A stretch of 64,000 bases of DNA from contig CM040085.1 of NCBI GenBank assembly GCA_022496805.1, positions 51,634,234 to 51,698,233 of the forward strand, in the 5' to 3' direction. Of the stretch, positions 1-12,449 are shown one piece after another. Below the pieces are notes generated by a model. It did not search any database and was not told the DNA's origin. It saw only the letters and a program-made list of their open reading frames with translations. The translations under genes and the position numbers were made by a program. Every line of letters begins with the position of its first letter. Position 1 is the first letter of the stretch. This DNA is from Pohlia nutans. Lineage: Eukaryota; Streptophyta; Bryopsida; Bryales; Mniaceae.

Positions 1-85
1 ACTTTGGATTTTGTGTATCCATGTGATTGGAGAATTATTTACATTGGTCACCCACCCTAACCTTTTCTTTTTTAACTGTAGTTAT

Positions 86-247
86 GGTACTTACATAAAG
101 TAGACATACCCATTATCGCCTAGCATTCAATTTCCGCCCTCATGTATTAGAGGGTTGTCTTATTATTTTGACCAATAGACTAAGTGTCGAGCATGATGTG
201 ATAGATGTCTAATAGACCCCCCTGTATGTGAGACAAGCATGTTCTTA

Positions 248-289
<42 letters not shown>

Positions 290-505
290 GGAATATTTCA
301 TCCAAGTTATTTAACATGTTTGACATTCGTCTAATTAGACACTTGATATCATATGTCTAATACGACGACATGAAGTTGGAAAAAAGTGTCAGACATGACA
401 ACCTTGTGTATTGGTAGCATACATTCTAGAACATAAATCTATATCGCTAAGACATGAAGGCGGAATTGATAAATGGATGCTAATGGGTATGTCCACCTTA
501 TGTCA
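86..505. repeat. Foldback (long inverted repeat) element
   Basis: Bases 95-150 and 449-502 are imperfect reverse complements: the left arm carries AGACATACCCATTA and the right arm TAATGGGTATGTCC. The interior includes an (AT)n tract at 248-281. A related shorter foldback lies at 37997-38137, and interior sequence recurs inverted near 29395-29570. It looks like a non-autonomous DNA element. No coding capacity or clear target duplication was seen. Confidence 0.5.
248..281. repeat. (AT)n microsatellite
   Basis: An uninterrupted TA dinucleotide tract followed by a T-run. It lies inside the foldback element at 86-505. Confidence 0.9.
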
Positions 506-1124
506 TCCTTTGAATGCATTTGATTTCCATGTTGCAATGAAAATATTGTGTCTGTAAATCCTTCCATTGAATTCCTCCCTGTTTCTTAGTTTGTGGTATT
601 GATTAAATTGCACGCATTGGGATATTCACTGGCACGCAAAATCCTCATTTGGGAATTGGCTGTGGTAAAGTTCACAGAATCCTCGACGGAATCATGAGGA
701 GATGCTCCATGCACCGACAAACTGGTCTTTGAGCGTTGAAAAACCCCGTGTTGACAAAATTTGAAAATTTGAAAATTTAAGAATATATTTCAACCATACC
801 AATCTATTGTCAACCCATGTGTGTGCAATATGCAAAAACGAGAAAAGAGTCCAATATTGTATGTATAACAATGATTCAAATTGTATTCTTTCTGTTTGAA
901 AATATTTTTGGGATGTCTCATTTTAATCATCAATAGAATAAAGAGACCATTTAAATATACAAACTTTTGTGTTGACATTTAAATATACAAACTTGGCAAA
1001 TATCAAACAAAGTATTTTAGAAATACTGAGGATTTATGAAATGAGGTAGATTTCTTGATATTCAACAAAGTCCATAATATTGTATGTGAAATTCATCAAA
1101 GTAATCAATAACTATAAGCGATTA

Positions 1125-2059
1125 TTCCCCCTATCCCACAAAAAGACCTTGGTTTCATTCAAATCCGTGGATTAACCCTTCACTGCCTAAGCGTCCATTA
1201 AAGAGTGAGGTTGTCCATTAAAGATTTTATGGGAATTTAGCGTACCGTTTAGAAAGGGATGATTTATGAAACTTTTATGCCTCATTTCATGTTGGAGTGA
1301 TTCATCAAAAATTATAAGATCTTAGTTCAAAATAGTTCAAAAGTGCTCTTGAAAAAGTCAACTCATAAAATTAAGCAACCAAAAAATCTCCAAAAATCAC
1401 TACACTTATAGTATTACATTTCAACCCATCACAACAAATTTCATCTATAGATTGTCAATATCTTATCCGTAATTGAATTACAAAATAAGTTTGAATTTTA
1501 AGTTTCAAAATTTATACAAAAATATTGGTAATTGCAATCATAGATTTAATCGTATAGATAGAATCTAAAATATATAATGTACAACTTTTATTCACACATC
1601 GAGTTCAAAATATCCCTCTTAATTGCGTTTTATAATGCATTTTTGCAAAACTGCCCAATTTGGAGAGGGTTGCAGGCATTTAGGGAACCTCAAGTGTTGT
1701 TTTCACTGAAATTCATAAATTAAGCTTAACCCCGTGATTACAGAGGGAATATTCAAATGACTGTGATGCAAATCTATAGATTAAGTGTGTATAGAGGGAG
1801 TATTTTGACTGCAACAAAGTGTATACATGATTAAAATCCATGACAATAATCCATTATCAGAATGATCAAAATCCATGATCAGCATGATCAAAATTCATGG
1901 ATTAAGCTACCAACATTGTTTGCAATGCTTTGAAGCACTTGTCAAGCATGTGCGAAGCTTAATTGCCAACGGTGAACGAGTACAATTGGAAATCATGGAC
2001 CTTTAATTTTGGGACAAAATTTAAATCTATGTCATAGTCTTTTTGTGGGATAGAGGGAG
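1125..2059. mobile_element. Stowaway-like (Tc1/mariner) element, interrupted
   Basis: The left end CCCCCTATCCCACAAAAAGA and the right end, whose reverse complement is CTCCCTCTATCCCACAAAAA, form terminal inverted repeats of about 20 bases. The flanking dinucleotides are TA on the left and TG on the right, consistent with a TA target with one change. A TTAA element (1172-1685) is inserted just inside the left end. Another end-like motif (TAGAGGGAGTA near 1790) hints at further nesting. No transposase is visible, so it is non-autonomous. Confidence 0.6.
1172..1685 (+). mobile_element. TTAA element family A, internally deleted copy
   Basis: It starts with TTAA then CCCTTCACTGCCTAAGCGTCC and shares several hundred bases with the 21120-21695 copy. 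It lacks part of the left interior, so it is about 510 bases instead of 568. The right TTAA has decayed (TTTAGGGAACC). It sits inside the Stowaway-like element at 1125-2059 and is therefore the younger insertion. Confidence 0.75.
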
Positions 2060-2819
2060 TGAGTTTTATAAAAATGATAATGAAGTCAAAAGAAATAGAA
2101 ATTGGAATTTTATTTTATTTTAAATAGTATTCTATAAACATATGATCTCTAAAAAATCTCTCCATTATTAACAATTCATGGCCAAAGTGGTTTGGAAAGT
2201 GAGAAAACTAAGTACAAGGGGCTTGGCATGTCCTATAAGGGTTAACATTCACAACAATTCCTCTTCACCCACCCCTTATTGGACACAAAAGAGCTCCATT
2301 CCATATGAGAATTGTAAGTTTCATAATCGGGTGATGGCCTGATATGGGTACCCCCAAAAAAATAGTGTGATTTTTGAGAAATATCTTTTTGGTAACAAAA
2401 AAGCATTGGAAAATTACAAAAATTAGAGGGTGTTATAGACATCATGGCTGCAACTATATACATGGTGTTAAAGACAAAATTTCTAGCACACATAAAATGA
2501 GTTACTTTGACATAAGTCACGCTATGTGAGATGCGTAAAAGTAGTACCCATATCAGGCCATTCCCCAATCATCATTCTTCATCATTCTTCATCGTCTTCA
2601 CCGTACGTCTTCCGCATTTGCACCTTCGTCTTCTTCATCGTCATCATCATCGTCTTCGTCTTCGACAACACCAGATGTCTTCAACATAATTATTATACGT
2701 ACCGACAGAAATCCTCCGTCGAAATACTGAACGTCCTGGTCATTACAAGTTGCCACTGTCTGATTGTTCCGTCGGCAAGTGCACCGGCCATCCGGCACTG
2801 CACAGGGAGCTCATATCGT

Positions 2820-3000
2820 TCCCCTGTGTTGATTCCCCCGTGAGTGCCACTTTTCCCTGTGATTTCGAGTTTTGACATGTGTACAAAATCACCTGCTTAA
2901 GCTTAGTCACCTACTTGTAGAAGGAAAGTTTTAACATGTGTCGAGTTCTGAAGCTCAGAGGGGAAAGTGGCACTCACAGGGGAATCACACAGGGAAACCA
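2820..3000. repeat. Inverted repeat with flanking simple repeats
   Basis: CCCCGTGAGTGCCACTTTTCCC (left, from 2835, with small differences) pairs with GGGGAAAGTGGCACTCAC at 2958-2979, and ACATGTGT recurs in both arms. The arms enclose about 60 bases. Imperfect pairing continues outward, and (CTT/CAT)n and (GTC)n tracts lie on each side. The short frames across it reflect simple repeats, not a gene. Confidence 0.5.
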
Positions 3001-4411
3001 TATGAGACCCCTGTGCTGCTTTGTCGCCATATTGAACAACACAAGCGCATCTGCACTAGCAGTACGTACACCAGAAACAGAAACAGAACAACAAGTAGCC
3101 ATCGCGAAAAAACGATCTCGATATCGATATGCATGCTCGTAGTCGTCGTCGTCGTCGTAAATCATGGTGATCATTTATATATCATCGACTGTCAGGAAAA
3201 TCAAAGTCAGACAGTGAGTCACTCGATCATACAATTCCTCCGACATACATGGGTGCATATATACTCTATTATAACTTCCAGATTCTCCAATCCCTGGCAG
3301 TGAAGATCCAACGTATGGTGCTCTGCCTCATCGATCAGCACTGGAAACTCTAACGTCGTCCAGAAATCATCCTCCATCGATCTAGTATTGCAAAATTATG
3401 TTCTTCCTTACAGACATGTACATGTAACTGGAATTAAGCTACTCATAATCTCATATGGTAATTGAGTGACTTCTGAGGGAACTAATAGGTCTACCAAGCA
3501 TCTATGATTAAGTTACTCATCCATGGTAATTAGGTTACTTATGAGGGAACTAACAGACCAAGAGTCTATGACTCCAAGGTAGTTAGAGCACCAAAGTAAT
3601 AGACAAGTTAGTCTGTACATATTCTAAGTAATTATGTAGACAGACAATACTACGAGGACTATAAGTGTGGCTTGGTGGGTGAAAGAGAACGCAACGTCTA
3701 ACAGACACGATCTCTCTTCTATGGTAAGTTGGGTGGCGAGTCGCACAGAAAACATTATTTACAATTGATTTGTGCAATATAATGTAATGAGGGGATCCTT
3801 GGAAGGAAAGAAGGCGTTACAGAGAAGGACCTGTACAGAAGGGACCAGCTCAAGAATGTTATGGATATCATTTGAGTGCAAATATAATTTATTTTTAATA
3901 ATCTTGCTGCAAGGTTTGATTTCATTAGAATTGCATTCAAAACCCAACAGACTAAAAAAATGTGGTGACCAGCGGGCTTCCCTGCTTGGCAGTTGTACTT
4001 TTCTCTTACAGTGGAATAAAAATCGTTCCATTTGTACCACCCAAAAAAAACAACAAAAAACATCAGACTTTAATTTTCATGCAGTGCTTTCTTATTAGCT
4101 TACTCTTGCTGATAATGAAAATAAATAGGTTGGTTTTCAAAAGCTTATTACTGCAGGACAGAAAGTAATTATAGCTCAACAGCAAAACTTTGATTGCAGA
4201 TTTGCCTGTGTGACTTCTTAACGTCCAAATTTTGAAGTTGTTTATGACGTTGACTTATTCTATTACCAAAAGTCAGCTCTAAACTGACTGATTTTATTCT
4301 TTGCTTGAAGAGTTAAAGTGATCCCTTGGAATCTGGACAATCACCAATTCACCAGTAAGTTAACAGGGATTGAGGGAACTTTCATCAGTTTTATGTGGAC
4401 ACGCGAGTTGA

Positions 4412-4600
4412 TTATCCCCTAAATGCCTACAGCCCTCTCCAAATTGCAAAGATGCATTATAAAATGCAACTAAGAGGGATATTTCATGTATGAATAAAAG
4501 TTGTACATTATGAATTTTAGATTTTATTCATACGGTTACATCTCCGATTGCTATCACTGAAATTTTTCAATATTTTGACAAGTGAATGTGTCAATTTCAA
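4412..4600 (-). mobile_element. TTAA element family A, terminal fragment
   Basis: TTAT then CCCCTAAATGCCTAC begins a stretch matching the right end of family A in inverse orientation (AAAATGCAACTAAGAGGGATAT and onward). Similarity is lost after about 190 bases. The target TTAA is mutated to TTAT. Confidence 0.6.
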
Positions 4601-4683
4601 ATCTTTTGCAAATTATTATAGATTTTGCAAATTTATTGGAAGTATGTCTCTAAGATAACACGTGTTAACACATCATAAGATTA

Positions 4684-4877
4684 TTAACCCCTAAAGGTCC
4701 AAGGGCGTCAAAGTGTCCTTGCAAAAAAAATTGAACAGTCATTATAATCTTGCATTGCAAATATAAACTCTATTCAACGGTGAGTTTCCGTGAATCTCAT
4801 TTCTCGGGCCGGAATTGCGCTTTTTTTTTATAGGGTGTTTATTTTTGGAGTGAAAATTGGGGGCCTTTAGGGGTTAA
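4684..4877. mobile_element. Short TTAA element (186-bp interior)
   Basis: TTAA at 4684-4687 and 4874-4877 flank CCCCTAAAGGTCC on the left and a right end whose reverse complement is CCCCTAAAGGCCC. That gives inverted repeats of about 13 bases with one mismatch. It is a minimal piggyBac-type MITE with no coding capacity. Confidence 0.75.
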
Positions 4878-6336
4878 GGAAGCCAAAAGGTTCCCACAAT
4901 AAATGGGCTAAAGGCAAAACATTCTACTTCTATTAGAGACATAATCTTAATCCTTACAAGATTGCAATTAAATAGGGACTCCAAGCATAATAATAATCCT
5001 AACGTTGCCATTGAGACCATCATGAATAAAGAGTCTGTTGGATGTAGTTTGGACTCCAAACACCTTGCTTTTTTACCAAAGAAGATCCAAGAAGCCGATA
5101 AAGTATTCAACCTTTGAATGCCGCAAGAGTTAGGCTAGAAACATCATCTCAAAATTACAATGCTAAAGAGTTGCATCAAATCCTTCAAATCTATAGAGTC
5201 AAACTCACAAAGAAGCCATTAAAGCTTTGTTGTTTCCAATATGCTTGCCCGAAGATATTGATAGGTCCAATGATTGTACATCTTGGGTGTAAGCACAACA
5301 TAGTGGAGACACATATAGGTGGAAACTTCAATACTAGTAGAATATGGTGTCATTTTTCACCACATAAGGCAGTGGACTAAAGGAGCCACAATTGACTAAA
5401 ACAGGATTGTCTCCAAGTTTGCTCAATGTTGTTGGTCAAAACAAGACAAAAGTTCCCCGTTTTTTCTCCATTTCACGGGTGGAATGCGACAAGGTTTCTA
5501 ATTAGTGCAAGTGCTTTTTGTTTAGAGATATCATACCTTTCTAGTTAGCGCAAGTGCTTTTTGTTCAGAGACACAATACTGTATCTAGCCGTCATGGTCA
5601 AATAATTAATTTCTTTTTAAAAAAATTGTACATAACACGCTTCAAATTTTGTGAAAATTCTTCAGGATTTTCTTTTTCACCACACAAAACTATTATTTGA
5701 AAAATAATGTCTCAAAGTTTTGGGATTCTCTTCTTTTTTATTTGTAGGGTGAAGGCTAACTTGCTAATTACAGAGTCGAACTTGTGAAAGTCAGCGTTGA
5801 GATGGAGAACAAGGCTCTCGTTTGATGATTATCTGATTGAGAATCTCGTAGGCCGGATGCAGCCTTCTCTTCAAAGCACAAGAAGTGGGCCATTGCTGCT
5901 GAATCATTGTTGGCACACATTGACACATAAAACAAGTTACATGGCATGGACGATTGGGCGTACGTACAAATGAATGCTCGAGGACAAGTATTGATTCAGT
6001 GATAAAATATATAATTGACTACACTCGTGAGTGGAACTGAACCCTCTGGAACAAATCCATTAATTTTCACGAGGACAAGAAGCCCTCACTGGTGCTATCA
6101 AGGAAAAAGTTAAGGGTCTCATTCTTCAACCCGGAAGGAGTGGTGGATTAGGTCAGTTTTTGGGTGTAAAGCAAAAATGACATCATTGTATTAAGTAGTG
6201 AACATTCTATTCCCATGTGAAATAAATTTTTGGTATTAAAGCCGGATGAGTTCTTGCCAGACTCACGGCATGCAAGCTTCCAAATTGCCTTATCTTGAAG
6301 AACGGTGACAACTTCATTTCACATCCATTTGCTATC

Positions 6337-6747
6337 TTCACCCCTGAAGGACTAAGAAGTCCAAATTAGGCCTCATGTTTTTTCCAGCAGTTTCAAGTTG
6401 ACTTCCATTTGTTCAATTTTACCAACACATGCAATTGTGGTGATATAAAATTTGGTCTCATGGACCATAAGGTTCTTTAACCCTTCTATTGTTGACCTCA
6501 TAATCTTGGCCACTATTCCCGAATCATTGTAAAAGATCTGGAATCATGAACAAGTCCACATCATCTTTAGCTAAAGATTCAATGGTAAGACATTGTATTT
6601 AATGTTAATGCTTCTATAATGCTATTGTTGAAAAGGATAGACTCCACTAATTGCTAAAGAACCCTATGTCTGAATTATATTTTCCATAATATAGTCAATT
6701 GAATTTGTCATTTTAAAACCATGAATCCTTTGTTCTTTAAGGGTTAA
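6337..6747 (+). mobile_element. TTAA element family G, interrupted by a MITE
   Basis: The ends are CCCCTGAAGGACTAAG (left, after TTCA) and CTTTAAGGG before TTAA at 6744-6747. The interior (ACCAACACATGCAAT, then TGATATAAAATTTGGT) matches family G copies at 52563-52798 and 57461-58024. The interior is split at 6467-6668 by a MITE of family H. Confidence 0.6.
6467..6668. mobile_element. MITE family H, copy 1
   Basis: It begins ATAAGGTTCTTTAACCC and ends TTGCTAAAGAACCCTATG, giving inverted ends of about 15 bases. Nearly the same 200 bases recur at 16751-16952, and a more diverged copy lies at 52238-52468. It interrupts a family G element, so it inserted later. Confidence 0.65.
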
Positions 6748-7100
6748 TGAAGTTTATTTCACTTTTTCAAAAACAAGAAGTTGAATATGACAACCAGATG
6801 AAACAAGTGACAGAGGCAAGTGTTTGTTCAGCCATATTAGTTTTCAAATCAAGACAGAGTGCTCCTTCTTCATGTAAAAATTTATATTGGTCCTCACCCA
6901 GCAAAGTGAACGAGTGTGACATATTCATGAAAGTGGTCAGTATAGAAAACGACCCTGCAGGCATGTCAATGTTCCTTGGTGCCCAGGACCACCTTATCAC
7001 TTGCATGTGGTCTGCAACGAAATTGAATTTATCTTGTCAATGCACCATTCTTAATTAATGCAAAGATACACTTCCAAAAAGGGTGTTGTTTTTTACATTC

Positions 7101-7392
7101 ATAACATTCTTTAGCTAGTATTGCAGCACACCCTTTTGCTTGTGCAAAGATTCAGCATTTAGCTAGTATTGCAGCATACCCTTTCGCTTGTGCAAAGATT
7201 CAGCATTTGAATAGGAAATTGATGATGTGGAACATGCATAAACTATTAAAAAAACAAAAACTTGTTGAGCTGCCAAGCCATCTTTAGCTAAAGATGGCTT
7301 TGATTCTTTAAAAGATTACGATTCCTGCAATTATTCTAGCTTGGGATGCTAATTCCATAGGATAAATAGTGGGGCTGCTAAAGAATATTATG
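7101..7392. mobile_element. MITE family I, copy 1 with internal duplication
   Basis: It begins ATAACATTCTTTAGC and ends GCTAAAGAATATTATG. A second copy is at 42629-42874. This copy has a tandem duplication of about 59 bases (TTTAGCTAGTATTGCAGCA through GATTCAGCA, repeated with two changes) near the left end. The centre holds the palindrome CATCTTTAGCTAAAGATG. Confidence 0.65.
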
Positions 7393-9923
7393 CTCTTTTC
7401 AACATTATTTTCAACACTTTAATATCAAAAACAATGTAAAAAATAACACCTGTTTTTTGTGGTGATATCCCATTCATGAAGCAGTTGAAGCCAATGTATT
7501 GAGTCTTGTGGGTTGTATGTCAGAGGAAGGACTTCTACCTCCGTCAAGAGTTTTGAACCTTGAGAAATTCAGAACTGCTTTAACTTATATAAATGCATGA
7601 ATGATTTTCTCTAAAAGTCCTTATTGATGAGATCAATGTTGGGGCCAGCATTCTTATTTCTTAAGTACAAAGATATTAAGCTTAATTGTGAATTTGACAG
7701 TACTGTCACATGAATAATACCACCCATTACCACATAAAGGCTTATTAAAAACCTAAACTTAATCCAGTTGAAATGCAACAGAAAACTCTCATTTCAACTC
7801 CATTTTAAAATTTCCTCATGAATTCCACAGAGAGGTCGCTGGCTTTTTGAAACAAGTCTGCCATTAGTTGTCAGGGTTCCTCAAATTTGAAGAGACTTCA
7901 ACTACACTAATTTATCCTATTAGTGAGGGCGGAAAATTAGAGTCCCTTAAAAATTAGCCTAAGAGACTTCAACGTACATTTGGTTAGAAATTAGTGACTC
8001 CAGAAATTAAGGTATATTGTACATTAGTACCATTTTATTTTATTTTTCTTATTTTTTAAAATTTTCTTCAAGTACATGTGGAAAAATATTTTTACCATCA
8101 AAATCTCATGTGGAGACCAAATTTTCATTGAAGTGCACACTTTTGACAAATAATGAAAAATGATGCATTCTAATTATTCCAAGAATATACACCAAGATTT
8201 TGCAATTTTTAGCAAAATTATAGCAATTGAAAGGCCAACTTGGTGTTGTGCACTAAACATATGCAATTAACTCATTGTGGCAACATTTCTCATTTCTCTT
8301 CCATATTCCTATATAGAGTTTTTGCAATAGTTTCCTCTAGTGCAATTTAGTGTAGCACTATTTTTCATTAAGAAAAAAGGGAGGGGGGGTGTTTGTTGTA
8401 AGTACATGTACATTGTAAATTTAAATTATTAAAATATATGTATATATATAAAAACACTAATCAACTTATCAACAATTTTCATTGTGTGTTGAAAATTGTT
8501 GGATTGAAAATTATTGGGTCAATGTGGTTTCTAAGATCACTAAATCATACAAGGTTTGCTCGGAATTTGTGGACTTCTATCATATTTGTAGATTTTGATG
8601 TAATGAAAGTAGTTTCTTTATAATTAGTAAAGCTTATAATATTTCCCGCAATATTTGCATTTTTTTCAATATAGTGTTATAATAGTCTATATGTGAAAAA
8701 GGCCAATTATGTGCTCACACTCCAATTAAAACAAAAGCATCACATGATACCTCAAGGCATCTCTCTACTCCAACAGATCAACTAATTAGTAACTAAAATT
8801 TTGTGTTTATAATGAGAAAATTGGTCCCATTGACACCTCACTTATTGTTGTAAAGTTGAACCACTATTTTTAAGTTCAACACTAAACATTTCAACCTTTA
8901 TACATCTTAATTTCTTTATGTCAAACATTGACTTGTTATATATTATATTGATTAACATTAATGGCATTGCAGATATAGAAATTATTGTGTACCCTTTTGG
9001 AACATACTCAGATTGATGTCCTAACTAAACAAAGATCCAATTATGGAAACAGAAACAAAAAGTAGACATTCCAACTTATTAGTACTGAACGGTCAAGATA
9101 ATTTTTGCAATTGCTCATGTTTGGACGTAATTCAAGTGGTTGTATAAAGAGAGATATGCTACAGTGATTTAAAAATTTGAACTACATGGAATTTTTGAAA
9201 TTCTACTGAAAATGTTGTACAAAAATTTTGAGAAGAATGTTGCGGAAAAGTAGTAAGAAGTTTGACCATGCCATCTAGGATATTAATATTAGCTTGGGAA
9301 TTTGCTTATTCATTTGATTGTAGTGGTCAAATAAGCCTACAAGTTATGATTATTCTTGATTCACAACATGATTATAAAGCCAACATTTCAAATAGGAAAA
9401 AGTTTAATTGCATTAAGTCTAGTTTCTAATAGTGAAGCTAATCTCATCAAGTTTGACTTTACACTACATTGTCAAATATTTCCTCAAGACCATTTTATGT
9501 TTATGTTTTTATGTCTCAAATCTTGAAGTTGGCTTTCTCTTTTAATAATATTAGTATATGAATACCAATTACAAGCATTCCAATGAGCACTTTTGAATCA
9601 AATATATCAAATTTTGTACATAACTACACTACTAAAATGGATTTGAAGAGATTGTAAGAATGGAATGCATGAGCATCCAACTAATATCAATTCACACCCT
9701 TTTTAGGAGTACTAGAATCTTGTTGTTTACATCCTAGTTTCACATTGCCAAAAATATTTATCAATTTTTACATTTGTATTGAACAATTTGAATTAGTGAC
9801 GGACAAATATTTATTAAAAAAATCCTTGAATGCTTGAATTTGAGATATCCACAGCAAAAGTAAAACCTCACATCTCAAGGGAGTCACTTCCAAAAAATTA
9901 CAATTGGCCTGCAAAAAAATATA
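7393..9923. other. No gene seen; AT-rich intergenic DNA
   Basis: Stops are frequent in all six frames. The longest frame (8438-8623) has low-complexity, unrecognisable content. No structured repeat with matching ends was found apart from T- and A-rich tracts. Confidence 0.5.
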
Positions 9924-10130
9924 GGATGCAGATAAATCTTTGAAGGTAATTCTTATAAATGAATTACATTAATATAGGGTGCTCAAAATTGATTACAATA
10001 ATTAAAATGAGAATATTCTTTAAATAATACTAATTATTTAGGTATCACTTGCAATAACATAGTATTTAAAGATACCCTAAAAAAATAAAAGTAACTCTCA
10101 CTATAATACATAGAGTGACTTCCCCAAGCC
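9924..10130 (+). repeat. Dispersed repeat J, copy 1
   Basis: About 200 bases, containing CATTAATATAGG and GATTACAATAATTAAAATGA, recur at 29772-29975 in the same orientation with scattered differences and small indels. Ends and mechanism are unknown. Confidence 0.6.
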
Positions 10131-11344
10131 TCACACTCAACAACAACCTACATTTTATAAATCTCTGTTCAATATGTGATTATCACTAGTTTGAACTGCC
10201 GGTTTATGTTGATGTTGTGCAGATATGGTAGATCTCAAATCTAAAACCCTTCCATTCTTTCTATCCAAGAATAATTGTTTTTATTACTTGGCATTCAGTT
10301 TTGTCCCAAAATAATTGTTTTATGCTTTACTACTTCAAACGTAAGCCCTATCCACTTCAAACGGGGCAAAACATTTTGCAACATCATGTTCCATGTGGCG
10401 AATGGCAAGGTACTACATACTTTGGAAAGCTTGATGACTAGTCTAGTGAAGGTGATACTAAATATCATTACAATGTAAAATCAAGTGATATGAAGATTTC
10501 AGCCTCTAAGTAAAAAGTTTAGCCTTGACTAATTTTGAAATTTGGAAAAATAGTGCAACCTTCGGGAAGTAGTACCACACGCACTAAATGGGATAATCAA
10601 TGTGAATATTAGTTATTTTGGGTCATGCTTTTGGTACTACATGTTGTGCCCTATGAAGGATGACAAGGTTGAAAACTTCAAATAGATTTTATCATTGATT
10701 TTTTTCCACAGAGTCATAGACTCCTTCAAAAAATAACGTTATTAACATAAAGGCAGCTTTTTGAGTACTAAGATAGCTTGTTTTGGCAAAAATAGTGTTA
10801 AGTTTAATTTTATAAAAGTAAGACAATTGTTACCGGAAAGAGTTTTCAAAGCTTGGAGAGGTCTAGATTTGAGATACGCGCAGCGTAGTATGGTTCAAAC
10901 AAGGCCTTCACTTTACAAAAAAAATTCAGACCTCCAAAAGGCTGCCAACTAGCGTAACTGTCATGCAAAAATAATATAATAATAATAAGTTTTTAATCAC
11001 AAAAAAATAAAATTAAAAATCCATTCTAACGTGGCCGAAATGGTGCCACGTCAGATTTAATTTTTAAAATACTTTTTGTGAATTTTTTAAATATTTTGAT
11101 GGTTTCATTTTTGCATGGCAGTTTGGCTGAGTTCGCAGCCTTTTGGAGGCCTGAATTTTTTATTTAATGAGTTGCAATGAATCCAAAAAGCTACAGTGTG
11201 ATGCAGTCTTGTTATTCACATGATGGATTTGCTGGCTGGGCCAGAACACACACATCGTCCAAGGCAAATCCGACCGAGTAAATGCCGTTCGTTGCCCAAG
11301 CGAACGAAGTTCCCAATCCCAATACAACGACAGCGTACGCCCAT

Positions 11345-11435
11345 TCCACTTCCGTCTACTGCAACACTTCCGTCCCCTGCACCACTTCCGTCCCCTGCAC
11401 CACTTCCATCCCCTGCACCACTTCCGTCCCCCCGA
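11345..11435. repeat. 18-bp minisatellite (CTTCCGTCCCCTGCACCA)n
   Basis: About five tandem units of CTTCCGTCCCCTGCACCA with single-base differences. A further copy of the unit lies at 11688-11709. The tract opens a Pro/Ser/Ala-rich frame that I regard as repeat-derived. It marks the start of the GC-richer island that contains the two PADRE genes. Confidence 0.85.
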
Positions 11436-12449
11436 CTCTAAATCCTCCCCCTGACGTTAACTTGTCCCCTATTTTGTGCATGTAGGGGCACATAGAAAAT
11501 AATCCCCTCTTCTAAGGGTTTAAAATTCCCGAGGGGTCCTGACAGACTAATTTAGGGCCGTAGGTCCCAAATTTGCAAAAAGAAATTGTCAAAAAAAGAT
11601 CCTATGGTGCCCAAATGGAAATTTCAGAAAATGGGGCCCATAGGTGAATAGTGCTTGCATTAAAGTTGAGAGGATTTAGAGTCAGGGCTTCCGTCCCCTG
11701 CACCACTTCCCAGCTTTTGTCTTGATGGCACCTCACGTCATGAATGCAGCTAGCGCTCGGCCTTGCAGTCTGATCACCTCCGTCCAGTATAAGCCCCTCG
11801 CTCGCTTGCTCGCTCGCTTTCATGAAATCCGTGTGCAGCCTTTTGAGTAGCCGATTGAGGCTCAGCCATGCGGTCGGTAGAGTGCTAAGCATGTTTAGCA
11901 GTGATCGAGGTAGCTCCACTTGTGAGAGACATGATGACACAGACGTTACATGCTTGATTGTCCGATTGGAAATTGGGTCCCCTAGGGCGACGATCATCGC
12001 TGTAGGCACATGACAGCTCTGAAGCACGGACATTACTGTCTGTTGTCACCATCGATCTTCCAAGCTTGTTGTGTACCCTGTATCGCTGGCTGTCAGTCTT
12101 GCGCATTGCGTGAGCCCTGCGAGCTTGGTGATATGGATCGCTTTGTGTCCATCTTTTAATGGGACCAGCGTGTCGACCACCAAGAATCCAGTGGACATCA
12201 GTCACACTTATAACTGTGCTTGGGTTCTTTGAACTACCATATCCAGCCGGTTTCTTGTTTCTTGAACAGTGAATCGGATTTCGTGTCTAGCCATGGGAAA
12301 TGTCTGTGGCCATTGCTTCAATTTTAGAGAAGATTGAGCATGTGAGAAACGGGGAGATTCTGCGTTAGGTCAGGTTTTCTTTGTTCGATGAGCAGGGGAT
12401 TGTATTGGAGAGAGTTTGAACAATTTTCTTGTTCTGTCCGCCATCGACA

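Noticed and set aside
5114..5380. Short plus-strand frame near 5.1-5.4 kb
   Set aside because: No motif, no splice partners and ordinary AT-rich codon use; not supportable as a gene.
6747..7058. Overlapping frames on both strands between two MITEs
   Set aside because: Both strands are open over the same stretch with no recognisable family; I could not decide that either is real.
11220..11441. Pro/Ser/Ala-rich frame
   Set aside because: It is the translation of an 18-base minisatellite; there is no unique protein sequence beyond it.
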